Under the pieces are notes generated by a model, which did no database searches, was not told where the DNA came from, and worked only from the letters and a program-made list of their open reading frames with translations. Positions 10,906 through 25,900 of a stretch of DNA of 64,000 bases are shown in pieces. The DNA comes from Mauremys mutica. Lineage: Eukaryota; Chordata; Testudines; Geoemydidae. The number at the start of each line of letters is the position of its first letter. Position 1 is the first letter of the stretch. The stretch is from positions 23,382,840 to 23,446,839 of the forward strand of contig NC_059077.1 in assembly GCF_020497125.1 (NCBI RefSeq), read 5' to 3'. Both the position numbers and the translations under genes were made by a program.

Positions 10906-13900
10906 CTGAGGAGAGAAAAGAAAAAAGTTTTTAAACTGGAGGCAGAGACCAATTGATTTTCAATGACACTAATACCAATCCCAGCATTTTTAAAGGTTAG
11001 TAATCCTGGAAAAAGTAACAGGTACCAACCTAGTAACAATGGTAATACCAGCCTAGCCTGAGCGCTGTGAGTTACCCACCTTTAGAGCGCAGGAGGGAAA
11101 GCGCTGCAATCTGTCCACACTGATAGCTACTTGCACCCTGGCATAGCCACATTTGCGTCACTTGCAGCAGCATTGGGAGTGGTGCATCATGGGCAGCTAT
11201 CGGCGCATACAAGTGACTGCAATGTGCTTTTCAAATGGGAGTGGGGGTGGCATGAGGCAGGGAGTGTGTTGTATGTATGTGGAGGGGGGAGAGTGGGGTT
11301 CTAGGGGCTGAGAGCATGTCAGCATGCTGTATTGTAAGTTCAGACAGCAGCAGACCCCGTCTCTCCCCTACCTCCTCCCCTCTTTCTCTCATGCAGCATT
11401 ACACACTAATGGCTTGCATGCTGGCTGTCAGAAATTGAGCTTTGAAAGGGCATTTCTGCATTCCTACAGGAGTTCAAAACAATGAGGAGTGGCCACTTGA
11501 CTTAAGGGATGTTTCCAGAGGCCGATCAGAGTGCATTAACACAACACCTTGTTCACACTGATGCCTGGGCATTGTAGCAAACGTTATTCCTCTCATCAAG
11601 GTGGAGTACCAGCAGTGCTGTAGCTGTGGAGTCAGAGCACTCTGTGCCTTGCCCATGTGGACGGGTACTGAGCTAGTGCATAGGGGGCTCCTTTATTGCA
11701 CTGTAACTCACAAATGTAGCCAAGCCCCAAGAGTGGCAAACTACTCCCATGCAAGAACCCACACTCACTCTAGCAGATGCTACGCAGATGATTGAGCATT
11801 TCTAGGTTGTGCTTTAAGAAGCCTACAAACTACAACTGGCCAGAAGAATTAACTGAATGGAGGGAGCCCTAGCTAGTCATCCTGAGATGTGTTGCTGGAG
11901 GAATCAAGTGTGGGGAAAAATAGATTCAAACTAGCAGCAGGAACAGCCACTGGGTAGAAGGGGGAAAACAGATATTTTCTATACTCCATGAATTTATTTT
12001 AGTAAGGTGTGATTTAAGTAGTACACTTCAATCACACACACTTTTCATTGGCAAACATTTCTGCATGGCTCTATTCTGCAATGTTTCAGAATCGAATTGA
12101 ATTTAGTTTTAACGCATGTTCCCTTACTTAATTCAGGTTTCTAACTGTTTGAATCCACCAGAACTAAATCATTCCTATTTGAATTCCACTGATTTTTATG
12201 TAAATCCTGCTGGTGCCTATCAGTTACAGTTGTGACTGAGTTTTGATTTAAAATATTATTTATTTCTATGCTCTCCAAATATTAAACTGCACAGATTTAG
12301 ACAGCGTGCCCTAGGCTATCATTAATAGACATGCCTGGTCTGATTTTTTGAGATGCTGAACGCTTTCAACTCCTACAGCTGTCTGCAAGTGCTCTGTCCT
12401 CAATCAAGCTGAAATATTACTAGACCTTCAACAGGTGCAAATCTGTTCTGATCAGTTGATTGCGCAATGCAAGGATTAATGTGAGGTGGAGTATGCACAT
12501 CAGCGAGTCTCCACTAATCCCTTTCCTTAGTGTAACTTATTCCCAAGGAAGCTGGATGATCTGAGGGAGCCTGGTTATGTTCTCTGCCTATCTAGCCTGA
12601 CTCTGAACACTGACAGCAGTAAGCTAATAAACCCTACCATTACCTTGGAGAAGGAAAATGCCAGCAATCCTTTGCTGCTTGTTAACTTATTCCACTTGAA
12701 GTGGAATAAGATCTTTCACACAATTTACAGGGTACAAATATTTAATAACTGTGTGGCTCATGCCCCCATATTGATGGATTCACAAGGAAGAGATGTTCTG
12801 TCTTATTCCCAGTGGGGTAGAATTTTATCAGCTCTCCTGAGTGTATGCTGTGCTGATAAAACTGAACACTAGGCTAGAATTTATAGGTGTAGGCATTGCT
12901 GTTTTAGATAGGGAATTCAGAACTGAGTGATAGATACAGAGGGTCACAGTTCTTGTCTGGAAGGTAGGAATCTTAACAGTAGTAAATAACACTTATATTG
13001 AATACGCTATAACTGAGAGGATTAAGACCAATAAAGCTGCTTGATCTGCTATATTCATTAAACAAAATAGAAGTTTAAAAAAAAAAGTGAGTCTTGTTTA
13101 TTATCTTAAACAGAAGTATTTTTTAGAAGTCAAAACCACTGCAATTTAGTCAGGACAAAAGATACATACATAAAAGAAGGCCACATCAGTTACTGTACCT
13201 GCTTATAAATTCCACCCCTGCCAATCAATACTCCCATGTCTTTGCAATCTTCCCAGATCTGACTCATCTCTTCATCTGGAAGAGGTTGACGACTGTCCTG
13301 TGGAAAGCAGGGTGGGGAAGGGGAGGGAAGCGAGAGACTTTTTTGGCTAGATGTTAAACTAAATTATGGAAAAAGCAACAAGTGTTCTATTGCCACCACC
13401 CTCCTTGGAGAAAGTTAACAATTCTTCTGCCTTTTAAGATGGGTCTGTTCAGCGTTTCTGATGTATTAAGCACTTTGAATGTTCTAAATTTTAGCCAGTG
13501 CAGAGTTCTGACTCCTTATTTTCAGAGAAGTAGCTGTCAGTCAGCATACAGTCATTTCACAGGAAACTTGAGTCTTAATACTGGGGTAAATAGAAGGGCA
13601 TGTGCCATGTACCAACCTTATTCTTCACCATTTCTATCCCAATCATAAGGCCTTTGCCACGGACATCTCCAATGATCTCAAACTTATCTCTCAGTTTAGC
13701 AAACTCCAATAGCATGTAAGTCCCCACTTCTGTGCTGTTCTTTTGTAGACCGTCTTCTGCAATAGCCTGGTTAAAAATGATGTACAAAGACCAATGTTGT
13801 GGGAAAGAATCAAATATAGAACTTGGCTAGTCGGCACACCTATAACTGGCCTGCAATCCCCTTACCCCTCAGCAAAGACTTAAAACAGGCTTGTATTATT

Positions 13901-16900
13901 AAGCCTGCCTTAAATTTGACCTCTTCAAGTATAAGAAATGCTGTAGAAAACTAAGCTACACTTGCTTATGTCATATTCTTTTTCATTGTTTACCCACCAA
14001 TTAATAATGGACCTTCAGTGTATATTTGAGGTTTGACTGTGCATATAAAGCTGACTAGCATAATCCATTTAAAAATCTTTGTCAGGTTCAGTTTAGCCCT
14101 CTTTCCCTTGCCATAGCAGTGTCAAGCTATGTGAGGTGCCTAGAATGTGGCAGTATGCCTATTACTCCTTGTAAAGCTTTCTGGGAAACACCTGAGGACA
14201 TTACTAAGCTATAGTTAGCAAAGCATTCACTTTAAAATGCAGTAACTTGATTTATTTCTAGCAGCCCCCAGCTCTTGGCACACAGTCTAATAGCTTGACT
14301 GTGCATGAGGAGCTGGGGGCTGCTGGAAATAAAAATAAAAGGATACTACTGTATTTAATCACTGACCTATACGAACTTGCTTTTACACTGAATTGCAAAA
14401 ATGAATAGAGCAATATATTTTGCAATTTGAGCATCTAAAACTGGCACATTGTCTTAAATTAATCCGGTTCAGATTTTGAGGCTTGTGGCTAAAACAGAAC
14501 CTGGATCTGAACTACCCTGGTAACAGTTATTTTAAACAAAAAATATGAGGTGTTGGATCTCCTAGGTTTTTTAATTACTATGTTGACTGTGAGTAGTGAG
14601 CAGGGGCGGTTCTAGGAATCCCGCCGCCCCAGGCAGGGCGGTGTGCCGCGGGGCACGCTCTGGCGGTCGCCGGTCCCGCGGCTCCGGGGGACTCTTGCAG
14701 ACGTGCCTGCGGAGGTTCCGCTGGTCCCGCGGCTCCGGTGGAGCATCCACAGGCACGCCTGCGGGAGGTGCACCCGAGCCGCGGGACCAGCGACCCCTCC
14801 GCAGTCATGCCTGCGGGAGGTCCACTGGTCCCGCGGCTCTGGTGGACCTCCCGCAGGCATGACTGCAGAAGGTCCGCCGGAGCCGCCTGCCGCCCTCCCG
14901 GCAAAATGCCGCCCCAAGCGCGTGCTTGGCGTGCTGGGGTCTGGAGTCGGCCCTGGTAGTGAGTGGTTCAGAGGACCAACAGCCTATTCTGTTGCAACAA
15001 GCCTCCAGTAAATCAGGGTGTAATAAGGGAGCCAGATGTTCAGAACCTGGCAATACAGTTTTAAAATGAGGTTTAAGGAAGTATATTTACATGTGACCAA
15101 GTGACTGGCCGTTACACACTAAATTACCTTACATCAATGGAGCATGTGTGCAGCTCATGCTTTTCAAGGATTGCATGAGGATTTAAGTTGACTACTTTAA
15201 GTGGAAGCAGGGAGTATGTACCTCAGAATAAGTGCTTTTGCTAGTTTAGAGGGTTTCTATAAAGGAAAAATGATGAGAACTCCATGGGGCAGAACTACTT
15301 AGAATTATGACAGCTATGTCAGTAAATTCCATTTATACTTCTATTGACAAACAGGAAGCAAAGAACATAAGCAAGGAAAGAAAAAGATGAAGCTGTTAAT
15401 CACAGTATTATCCCTAGCATAATTTAATCTTATCCCTGCTACAAGCTGAAATCAGTTATAGAAATGGGCAATTTATTTGTTCTACAAGTTCAATTGCCCA
15501 TGAATTGATAAAAAAATAAATGTTTGTCTCATTTTCTGTATGTATTAGAAGTTCCACCAGTGGAAAGGGAAGTAGCACGAAGCTGCCTCTGCCATAACGC
15601 ACAGCAAACAATAGTGTAAGACACTATGAACATTATCACTTTCTTCTTACATCAAGAACTGCAGATCCAACTACACAGGCCATAGGGTTTCCTCCAAATG
15701 TGTTAAAATGAAGGGTCTGAGCCAAGGAATTTGCAATCTCTAAAAGAAAAAGAATACTCATTGATTTCCTTCCTCACAATTACCTGAAGTCTGGTGATAG
15801 TACTTAGCAATTTTAGCTTCACATTTAATAATACTATGCATCATTCTCCATTTTAACTGCAGGCAAAAGGAAAAGAAAATGGTATATTCTTGGTAACCGA
15901 TTTAGGGCAAAGTTCCAGAAAATATATATGATCTGGATTTTAATACATGAACAGTTAAGTTTGCAACAGAGTTAGTGAATTATCCAGCAATGAATATTTC
16001 TCTTAACATTAAATCCACTGAATCGTTAGTATTAACCAGTCAACAATTCTAGAGTTGTCCAGAATGCTTCCTTAGTATTAAAGGTATGTCTAAGGGGTAG
16101 GGTAGTGAACTCAGTCAGGATTTCTGAGTTCTGTCAGTTCTGCCAACGACTCATTTGGGCTAGATGCTGATCTCAGTTACCCCAGTATAACTCCATTGAT
16201 TTTAATGGTTTTACTTTAGATTTGAACTGGTGTCAGGGGGAGCACAAGCTGAGTTTGATAAAAAAAAATTACAATCTCTCAATGCCTCAGTATTTTGTAC
16301 GTGTGCAATGAGGACCATACTTACCAACCCCATAAGCATGTTCTAAGACTATTAATATTTCTAAGGTAATCTGGTTGGACAAAAGGCTCTATGAAAGCTA
16401 AATTAGTCTACAGTATATTTATTATTTACCTCAACTTCATTGGTGTCATTTAGAGTAACAAATATTTATACCTGGGGTGGTTATGACAGCTGCCATTGGA
16501 AAGCCGTTGCCAATTCCTTTTGCCATGGTAACAATGTCAGGGACTACACCATGTGATTGAAATCCCCAGAAATGGCTGCCAGTTCGTCCAAACCCTGTCT
16601 GGACCTTTCAAAAGAAAATCCAAAATTGTATAAGTTGTTTCTTGGTTTCATAACTTGTATTTTATCTGTGCCTTTCTGTTGCCAATTTGCACATATAGCT
16701 ATAGACTCTAAATGTCAACTTTATTCTAGCAGGATCCTCACCTCGGCCTCACACATTTTCTTTCCTATGCTAAATAGTGACTGTAGTACAAGACAGGTTC
16801 TACTATTGGTTTGGTTGACAGCTCATCTTTATAGAGCCACTGTACACTTGATACAAATGAAAAGTGGTATTGTATATATCCTAAGACTACCTCCTGTTAT

Positions 16901-19900
16901 TACACAATTTAAATCTAGTATTATTACTCAAAATATAATTGAGTTAATATAATGAACTCCATTAGAGAAACTATACTGTGATGGACCTGCTAAGCAGGAG
17001 ACTATAGTTCCCATCAGCCCCTCACCACTGCACATCCCCTTCCTCTTGGCCAGATAGGAGAAAGTATCCTCATCCAGGAAATGCCCAGGCAGGAGACTAC
17101 ATTCCCCATTATACCTTCTTTTCCCTTGGCATGGCAGGAGAAAGGACCCTGATCGGGAAGTGACTTAGCATTTTCAGGGAGCAGAAACTACTATGGTAAA
17201 CCAGATCCAGGGAAGAAACCCCAGGAACTGTATACAGAGCCCTGTGTGGAACAGGCTGGGACTGCCACATGTTACAACTGGTACTCCTGAGGGAATTCTG
17301 TGCCCAAAAAATTCTGCATATTTTATTTGTCAAAATAACACATTATAACCATACCAGTTTCAATTATTTTTCGTCATTTATTTCAAAGTACCTGTAAATC
17401 TGTAACAATACAGACAACAAAAAAGATTCAGGAAATGTTTTTTGACAAATAGATTCCTTACTAGGCATATTAATACAGAACTTTGAGTAACAAGTCATTT
17501 AAACTACCATAATGAACCGTATTTCCCGCACCCTCAGAAGTGGTGCAAAGGCTGCAGGGGAGCCAGGGATAACAGAGGAGCTGAGGGAGCGGGAAGGAGC
17601 CTAGGTGTGAACTTGAGAGGGTTGTTGGGTATGGGTGGGAAAAGTATGGAACAAGTTTTTTTGGGGGTGGGGATGGAGTGTTAGGGAGCTTCCCCCATGC
17701 AGACCCTGGCTGACCCCCTAGCCTCTCCCATTCAGTCAGGCACATCTGCCCTGTCCCCATGTGTCCCTGCACCCCTGGTCCATGTGTCCCACCTCAGCCA
17801 CCCCTCCCACTGTGGCTCTGCTGGTCTTGTGCCACACTGCCCTCTGGTGGGAAAAAGGCAGAACTGCAGCAACATTTTGGCAGAAGCTTTTTCTGTGCAA
17901 AAAAATAAAACACGCACATCTCATTAATTATTCACACATGCAACAGCGACAGGGCAGGGAGCCAGTGTAAAGTGACCCTAATGAGAGACTCAGCACTAAG
18001 TGAGCCTGTCTTTGAAATCTGCAAATTCCTCTTTGCTTGAATACAAACCAGACTGGAAAGGCCACCTCAAGTACTCAACCTGAAAAGCCCTAACTCAATT
18101 GGCTGCCCCAGGCACCCAAACAAGACCTGCTATTGCTCACTTTGAACTCAACTGTTTAAGCCTCCGTGCCTAGGATAGTCACCAACTTCCCCATTCCTGG
18201 CAGCCCTGATAAAACACCCTTTCACTTAGCCATGTGGCTGAGTAGTTACTGGGACACACCAGGATTTACAAGGCCTAGCTGCTGAGGCTCCTAACAGAGC
18301 TTGCGTCTGAGTCATAGCACACCTGGCACATTGCTGGTACCTTAAGGGTTTGGTGTACGCCAGCACTGACCAGCTATAAAAATTACAATACTAAGAAAGT
18401 GTTTTTTATAATGAGCGAGCTAACACCTTTTCACCTAGTAAACATGGCCAGAGAGACTGGGATGCTGTCAGTTCCACTAAAGTCAGTGGGAATTGCATCT
18501 GTGTAGCACTTTTTAGAATCCCCAGTTCCAAGCTGTAATAATTCTACCACCCCCAACATCCATCATAGTCACTTAAGCTGCTTCCCTAACAGAGTTAGTT
18601 TGTTAGTAGTCATTCAGATTGTCTTAACCAAGCAAATTAGATTTAAAATGTGTAAGCTGCAGAAGAGTCGCAGCAGGCGCCCCTCTAAAGTTACAGAGGT
18701 ACTTGCCTTGTCTACAATACAATTTTACAAGTTGATTAAAGATAACATTTTTACAAATATAAAAACTGTTTTCCTAACGCAGACATAGCCTCTCGGGATC
18801 AGGCCTCAAAGGAGTAATGGTAAGCGTTTAAGAAAAAATTTTCTGCTGATGTAAACAGGTCAATGGAGCTCTAACCATTTACACAACCAGTGAGTGGGAC
18901 CCTAAAAGTTTGCAACATAAACGGTCAGCTGAGTACTATTTGTGTTAATTTAATGCACATGAAAGTGAAGGATTAATAGCTTCTGCTATTAGCTTTGTCT
19001 AGCAAAGGCTCTTGTGCTGGAATGCTGCACTTTGTTCCTCTCTTAGGCTGTGAAACAGGACAGGATTAATTAAAGTAAATTTAGAATTTAATATAAACTA
19101 TTTCCAGGTCTATATTTTGCCTTCATGCGAGTGTTGGATTTTGTATTGGCCTGGCAGAAATATCTCAAGCCCCAAAAATTGTATTTCTGGATACTCACTT
19201 CATCTGCAATACAGACGCCTCCTCTTTCACGCACTAACTGAAAAGCTTCCTTTAGAAATCTTTTAGGATACTGAACGGCTCCATTAACACCCTATCAGAA
19301 ATACACAAATATATTATCTTCAGCACAAACACTACACACAAACACGGGCAATCCTCAGACGGGTGATCAGACAGTGCGAAATCTAGGCAGAACTTTAATT
19401 CACTAGATGACTTAATGACCAAAGTCCCTTTTGTGTTAGATCTGTTTAGCTGCAATTGCTAAATGGGCAGAAAGTAGCTTTCTTTTGAACTTGAATTCCC
19501 ACTTTGTATCAATATAATATTTGGCCAAACGAATAAAACAATATGAAGACTTAGGAGACAGTGAAGAGTAAAAGGTAAAACATGAAGTCAGCCTTCTCTC
19601 TTTAATGCAACATTTCCCAAACGGTGGGTCGCAACCCACCTGTTGGCTGCAGGAAGGTTCTAGGTAGGTCACAGGCCCAGTGTGAAGAGGAGTTGGGGGG
19701 CGGGAGGAGGGGAGATGAGCCCACCCCTTATTCATTGCACAGCAGCAGCTCCTATCCTGTGGGGCTGGGCACGGTTCCCCGCTCTGGGTGTTACGACCTA
19801 GCAGGTGGACCAAACCTGACTGGGGCTGTGACCCCCATCTTTCAGGTTGCAACACCCAGAGAAGGGAACTGGGCCCAGTCCTGTCTCGTTCCCCCCACCC

Positions 19901-22900
19901 CTCCAAGCTGGACCCCAAGTGGGTCACAAAGAGAGGCAAAAAAAAGTTTCAGAACCACTTGTCTAATGAACAACATCAAATATGCTGCAGAGAATTATAC
20001 TCTGTATGGCGACAGTATCTGGAAAGTTGTATCCACGGTAAGGTGGATAGAAAACTGGCTAGATGGTTGGGCTCAACGGGTAGTGATCAATGGTTCCATG
20101 TCTAGTTGGCAGCCAGCATCAAGTGGAGTGCCCCAAAGGTCGGTGCTGGGGCCGGTTTTGTTCAATATCTTCATTAACGATCTGGAGGATGGTGTGGACT
20201 GCACCCGTAGCAAGTTTGCAGATGACACTAAACTAGGAGGAGTGGTTGATATGCTGGAGGGTAGGGATAGGATACAGAGGGACCTAGACAAATTAGAGGA
20301 TTGGGCCAAAAGAAATATGATGAGGTTCAACAAGGACAAGTGCACAGTTCTGCATTTAGGACGGAAGAATCCCATGCACTGCTATAGACTAGGGACCGAA
20401 TGGCTGGGCAGCAGTTCTGCAGAAAGGGACCTAGGGGTTACAGTGGACAAAAAGCTTAATATGAGTCAACAGTGTGCCCTTGTTGCCAAGAAGGCTAATG
20501 GCATTTTGGGTTGTATAAGTAGGGGCATTTCCAGCAGATCGAGGGATGTGATCATTTCCCTCTATTCAGCACTGGTGAGGTCTCACTTGGAGTACTGTGT
20601 CCAGTTTTGGGCCCCACACTACAGGAAGGATGTGGATAAATTGGAGAGAGCCCAGCGGAGGGCAACAAAAATGATTAGGGGGCTGGAGCACATGACTTAC
20701 GAGGAGAGGCTGAGGGAACTGAGATTGTTTAGCCTGCAGAAGAGAAGAATGAGGGGGGATTTGATAGCTGCTTTCAACTACCTGAAAGGGGGTTCCAAAG
20801 AGGATGGATCTAGACTGTTCTCAGTGGTAGAAGATGACAGAACAAGGAGTAATGGTCTCAAGTTGCAGAGGGGGAGGTTTAGGTTGGACATTAGGAAAAA
20901 CTTTTTCACTAGTAGGGTGGTGAAGCACTGGAATGGGTTACCTAGGGAGGTGGTGGAATCTCCTTCCTTAGAGGTTTTTAAGGTCAGGCTTGACAAAGCC
21001 CTGGCTGGGATGATTTAGTTGGGTTTGATCCTGCTTTGAGCAGGGGGTTGGACTAGATGACCTCCTGAGGTCCCTTCCAACTCTGAGATTCTATGATTCT
21101 ATGATCATGTGTAGGCATGGTATTACCAGACCAGGCCAAATGGGCGAGAGTTCACAGACCAACAGCAAACACGAATGGAGAGCTAGAGAAAATGATTAGG
21201 AGAAGACTAAAAGAAATATATACACTTAGGCTAAACTGCCACAGTTGTGGGGATAACATAATAGTCCAGGAGTATATAAAGGCTGCAAAACCCCAGTGGG
21301 TGGAGAGAAATTAGGGGAATACGTAGGTGTAATGGGATGAAACTAAGCAAGGGAAAAATTAGTCCTAATATCAGGACAAAATTCCCTTCAATGAAACTAA
21401 ACTCTAAAGTATATTCCCAGTGGAACAGATTGAAACATCAGCACTAGGAAATTTACAATTAGACTAGGTATAACACCAGAAAACGTACTGTAGGTAGGGC
21501 ATAACCTTGGTTTTGGAGCAAGCTGGACTTGATGGCCTAACAGACCTTTCACTTCCCTAACTTAGGCTAACATCTTAAATAGTGGCCTATGAGGTTCACG
21601 TCATAGGGGAATGCCTAGAGCCTGTATGAATTAAATGAAATTTAACTACAGCTGCACTGCCAAAAGAGAGAGAGATGAGACGAGTCAGAAGTTAAGAGCA
21701 AGGCAGTCAGAAACTACACAGGAAAGCAGAGCGGGAGAGAGAATTCTGTGGATTTTCTAGATAAACTAAGCATAGTGCGATTTGAAGCTAAAAGTAATTC
21801 TTAAAATTAAGTCTCTATGGTAGAACAATTAGGCATCTTTATGTATAATTTACTGTAGACTCACTGGGTATCAGTAAATTACAGGGTGACTAATACTTTT
21901 AACAGACAACTTCTACAGAACCAGTATACTGCAGAAGGGAAAACAACATGTAATTAGGAATGAAGTATTATAAACTAAGTTACAGCATGCACATTTGTAG
22001 AATTTATTAGCATTTCAATATCCTGAGAATGCAAACAAGACCTTGAAGAATAATAGTTTACAGCAGAGCTCTGAACACTTTTTAATCTATCAACTGATAG
22101 CAGATATATTATTGCTAAACACAAACCAGATAGGCAACAGTGGTTAAAATTACCTGTTTTGCTTGAGTCTGCCATATTTTATTAAATACTTGTATATTCA
22201 TTAGAAATAATTTGCTAAATATTTAAAAATCAATCTATGAAAGGGACATTAAGGCTTGTAAGACTAAAATTTGATTTACCAGATTTGTTTTGTAGGAATA
22301 TTGTGCAGCACACGTTGCCCACCGGTTTGTTATTGAGTAGACAGGATATGGAAAATATAAGAATCCTGTTCTCGGATATCAGGGGGCGGGGAAAACCCAA
22401 AACCCCAAACAACACAAAGAATGAAATCCTGGCTTCACTGAAGTCAGAGGCAAAACTCCTATTTTACTGCAGTGGGGCCAGAATTTCTCCAGGATGTCTC
22501 GTTGCCAAGTCACCCTCCTGGAAAAAAGTTAAGATTTAAGTAATGTTGCAGCCCTTCCTTTTGAATGATCACAGTGATTCAGAGAAGATTAAATCTGCTA
22601 TTGTTATTTAGGGCTTGTCAATCTTGTAAAAGCCTCACTCAGGTTTTAGCAGGTTGTGGTTGACTGTACTATTACGATTAGAACGAGGTATGGCAAATCA
22701 CCTACTTGAATTGGCTCAGCGATAAACCCAGCTATTGCCTTTGGCACACAAGTACTCAGAGTGTCTTTGAACTGTTCAATGTACTGGTTGTTTGCTTCAC
22801 AACAGCCTGTGTTGAGGAAATACTGGTAAGAATAATGTACTGAGAATAATACAAAGTTAGATTAGATTAATGTGAAACTGCAGTTTTTAACATATGTAAA

Positions 22901-25900
22901 TAAGAACAGCTCTTTAGTGTTTTAACGTATGTAATAAGAACTGTAATGTTCCCTGATTAGAGTTACCACAGGAAATAAATCATTTTGTTTCCCCACATAT
23001 GTTCTGTGGCAGCAAGTCAGTCTTAGTTTTCCTAGTTCACAGAAGTTACAAAAGAGCCTCAGTCTGACTCTACGGCATCTTTCTCTCCTCCTACAAAAAA
23101 CCTCCCAAGCCACTGAGCTTTTGTAAACCATTTAGTATCTGAAAAGTTGCAAAGAATCATAGAGTGCCAATAGAAAGTTGCAGCCTATGAGGTTTGCCCC
23201 ATCCTTCAGACCCCTGCTATAGATGCAAGGCAGGGGGCAGTTATTACATCTGTCCAAGGAATGAACGAGCAGTTTGCCTGGCTAAGAAAACCTAACTGGT
23301 TTCAAGACTCAGCTTGAGAAGATTATGGAGGGGCTGGTATGATAAGATTGTCTACAATGGCACATGGCCCACCTGTGAATGCTAGACACGGGACACTAGA
23401 TGGGGAGGACTCTGAGTTACTACAGAGGAGTCCTTCCCAGCTGCCCAGTTGGTGGGTCTCACCCGCATGCTCAGGGGCTAACTGATCACCATATTCGGGG
23501 TCAGGAAGGATTTTTCCCCCAGGTCAGACTGGCAGAGACACTGGGGGGCAGGAGGGGCTGTTCCTCCACGCCCTGAGTGCCCCTGCAGCCAATGGGATGC
23601 TGCGGGGCCCCCCCGGCCTGCCCTGCCTTGGAGCCCCAGGTAAGCGCTGCACCTCCCACCCCCTCCCCACATACCCCCTCCCGCCCCCAAACTTCCTCCC
23701 GGAGCCTGAACCCACACCCCCTCCCATCCCCAAACTCCCTCCCAGAGCCTGCACCCACACCCCCTCCCACCCCAAACTCCCTCCCAGAGCCTGCACCCCC
23801 TTCCCACACACACCCTCCCACCCCCAAACTCCTTCCCAGACCCTGCACCCCCTTCCCACACACCCCTCAACCCCTAAACTCCCTCCTAGAGCCTGCACCC
23901 CCTTCCCACACACACCTTCCCACCCCCAAACTCCCTCTCAGACCCTGGACCCCCTCCCCCACCCAAACTCCCTCCCAGAGCCTGCACCCAGAGCCTTAGG
24001 CAGGTGGGGGGGGCGTTGGGGGGTGGGTTCTGGGCAGCATGAGTGACATTGGCCTGCTGGGAGGATTTGAGAACTGGCACTGAATCTAAGGTAAACTGAG
24101 TTTGAGACCCCTGGACTAGATAATCACAATGGCCCCTTCTAGCCTTAAAGTCTGTGATAGTCTTATATTTATCTAAGTTCATCTTCGTCCAGCATGATTT
24201 CTAATGAAAAGGCAGATGGGAATATTATGGAAAATATGACTGTGACTGGGCATCACTTTGTACTGTAACAGAACACAAACCAGATGTCTTCAAGCAGTTG
24301 CAAGCTATTGCCTTTATTCACCCTCAGTGACAAAGAAAGATGGCAAGAGACTGCTTTATTGTGCATTTAGGGGAAAAGTGAGTAAATAACATTTATTGCA
24401 CCTAGGAGAAAAACAATTGATTTTCTAATCATCACTTGTAAAAGAAGAGTGGAGCTTTCACATGGACTGGACTGGACACACTGTGCAACATCCATAATGC
24501 CTTGTTCTATGCAAGACTTTTGCCACCCAATGTTCCAGAGTTTTTGATTTATAGTTTACATTGATCACTTCCCTTCAAGATAAAAGATGGACAGCTACCA
24601 AAACTTTACCCAGGAGAGCAGAAAACACACTAGTATTGGTATCCCTAATCTCCTGGTAACGCTAAATATTTCAGAGCAGCAGGCTACTGATTATGAGAAT
24701 TGAATTTGACTCAGTCATTAGTGGCTCAGTTCAGGATTTTCAAAGGATTCTACAGGAGTTAGATGCCCAACTCCCACATATTTCTGAAAGGGAGTTGAGG
24801 GTCCAATTCCCTTAAGCCCCTTTGAAAAAAAATCACAGCCGAGAGGCCCTACTGATGAAGACTTGCTTGCCAAAATGACAATCACCAAGCTTCTCAGTAA
24901 ATGGTAATATTCTTAGTAGTGTGCATTTTTAGTAGTGTATATTTGTCTATGTTGTTAAACATCCAGTTGCCTTCTCCAGTCCCTTTTCTTTTGCACCTAC
25001 CAATGGACATTTTTTTGCCACCATCTAACCTGGAGAACAGCTGCATTTCCGAATAGTTTGCACCAGAGAATCTCGGCAATGGCTTCCTCCCCATGGACCA
25101 CGAAAAACATCTGGTAACATTGTCTGCAAAGCACAACAAACAGCTGTAATATTGCCAGTGTGAGGAATGTAAGTACGGATCAACAGAATTTTTTTTATTT
25201 ACACTGATCATTCGAAGGTCGTTAAACACTTATTCCAATATTGTTGTTTTGTTTAAATAGAGCTTGTGATGAAGAGAACTCAAAAATCTGATTGCATCTG
25301 AGACCTGATTCAGTTGAGCCATCTGAAAACAACTTGTGAAAAAATAAATAAGGACCATTTGCCCCCCGCCCCCAGATTTGAGGCCTCATGCGGAAAGTGA
25401 GGGAGAAGGCCAGAAATTAAAGTTTCTGAAGTTAAAAACATTCTGTCCTCAAGTGCCTATTTTGGGGGGTATTCACTCATGGCTGACCTGTTTATTGTTT
25501 AATTGTGTTAGTTAATTATTGTTAGCCAGGATTCACTACAGCTTTGTCCAAAATGGCCAGTTTAATTCCAAGAATCCCTAGAAAAAGAGCAGTAAAGTCA
25601 GAGAATTATAGGGCTGGAATGGACCCTAAGAGGTCATCTAGTCTAGCGCCATGAGCTGAGGCAGGACCAAGTATAACGCAACCATCCCTGACAGGTTTTT
25701 GTCTAACCTGTTCTTAAAAATCACCAAGGATGGGGATTCTACAATCTTGCTTGGAAGCCTATTCCAGAGCTTAACTATCCTTATGGCCTGAAGCTTTTCC
25801 TAATATCTAACCTGAATTTCCCTGGTGCAGATTAAATGGATTACTTCTTGTCCTATCTTCAGTGGGACATGCAGAACAATTGATCCCAGTCCTCTTTATA

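Noticed and set aside
14571..15053. Seven open frames on both strands
   Set aside because: All lie in the palindromic GC-rich hAT element defined by its 8-bp duplication; composition explains the lack of stops.
19624..20039. N-terminal 139 codons of a 464-codon frame
   Set aside because: Encoded by a hAT-like repeat upstream of the CR1 junction; only the part from 20040 is CR1.
23478..24182. Pro-rich and Gly-rich frames of 98-149 codons on both strands
   Set aside because: Translation of C-rich tandem repeat DNA.
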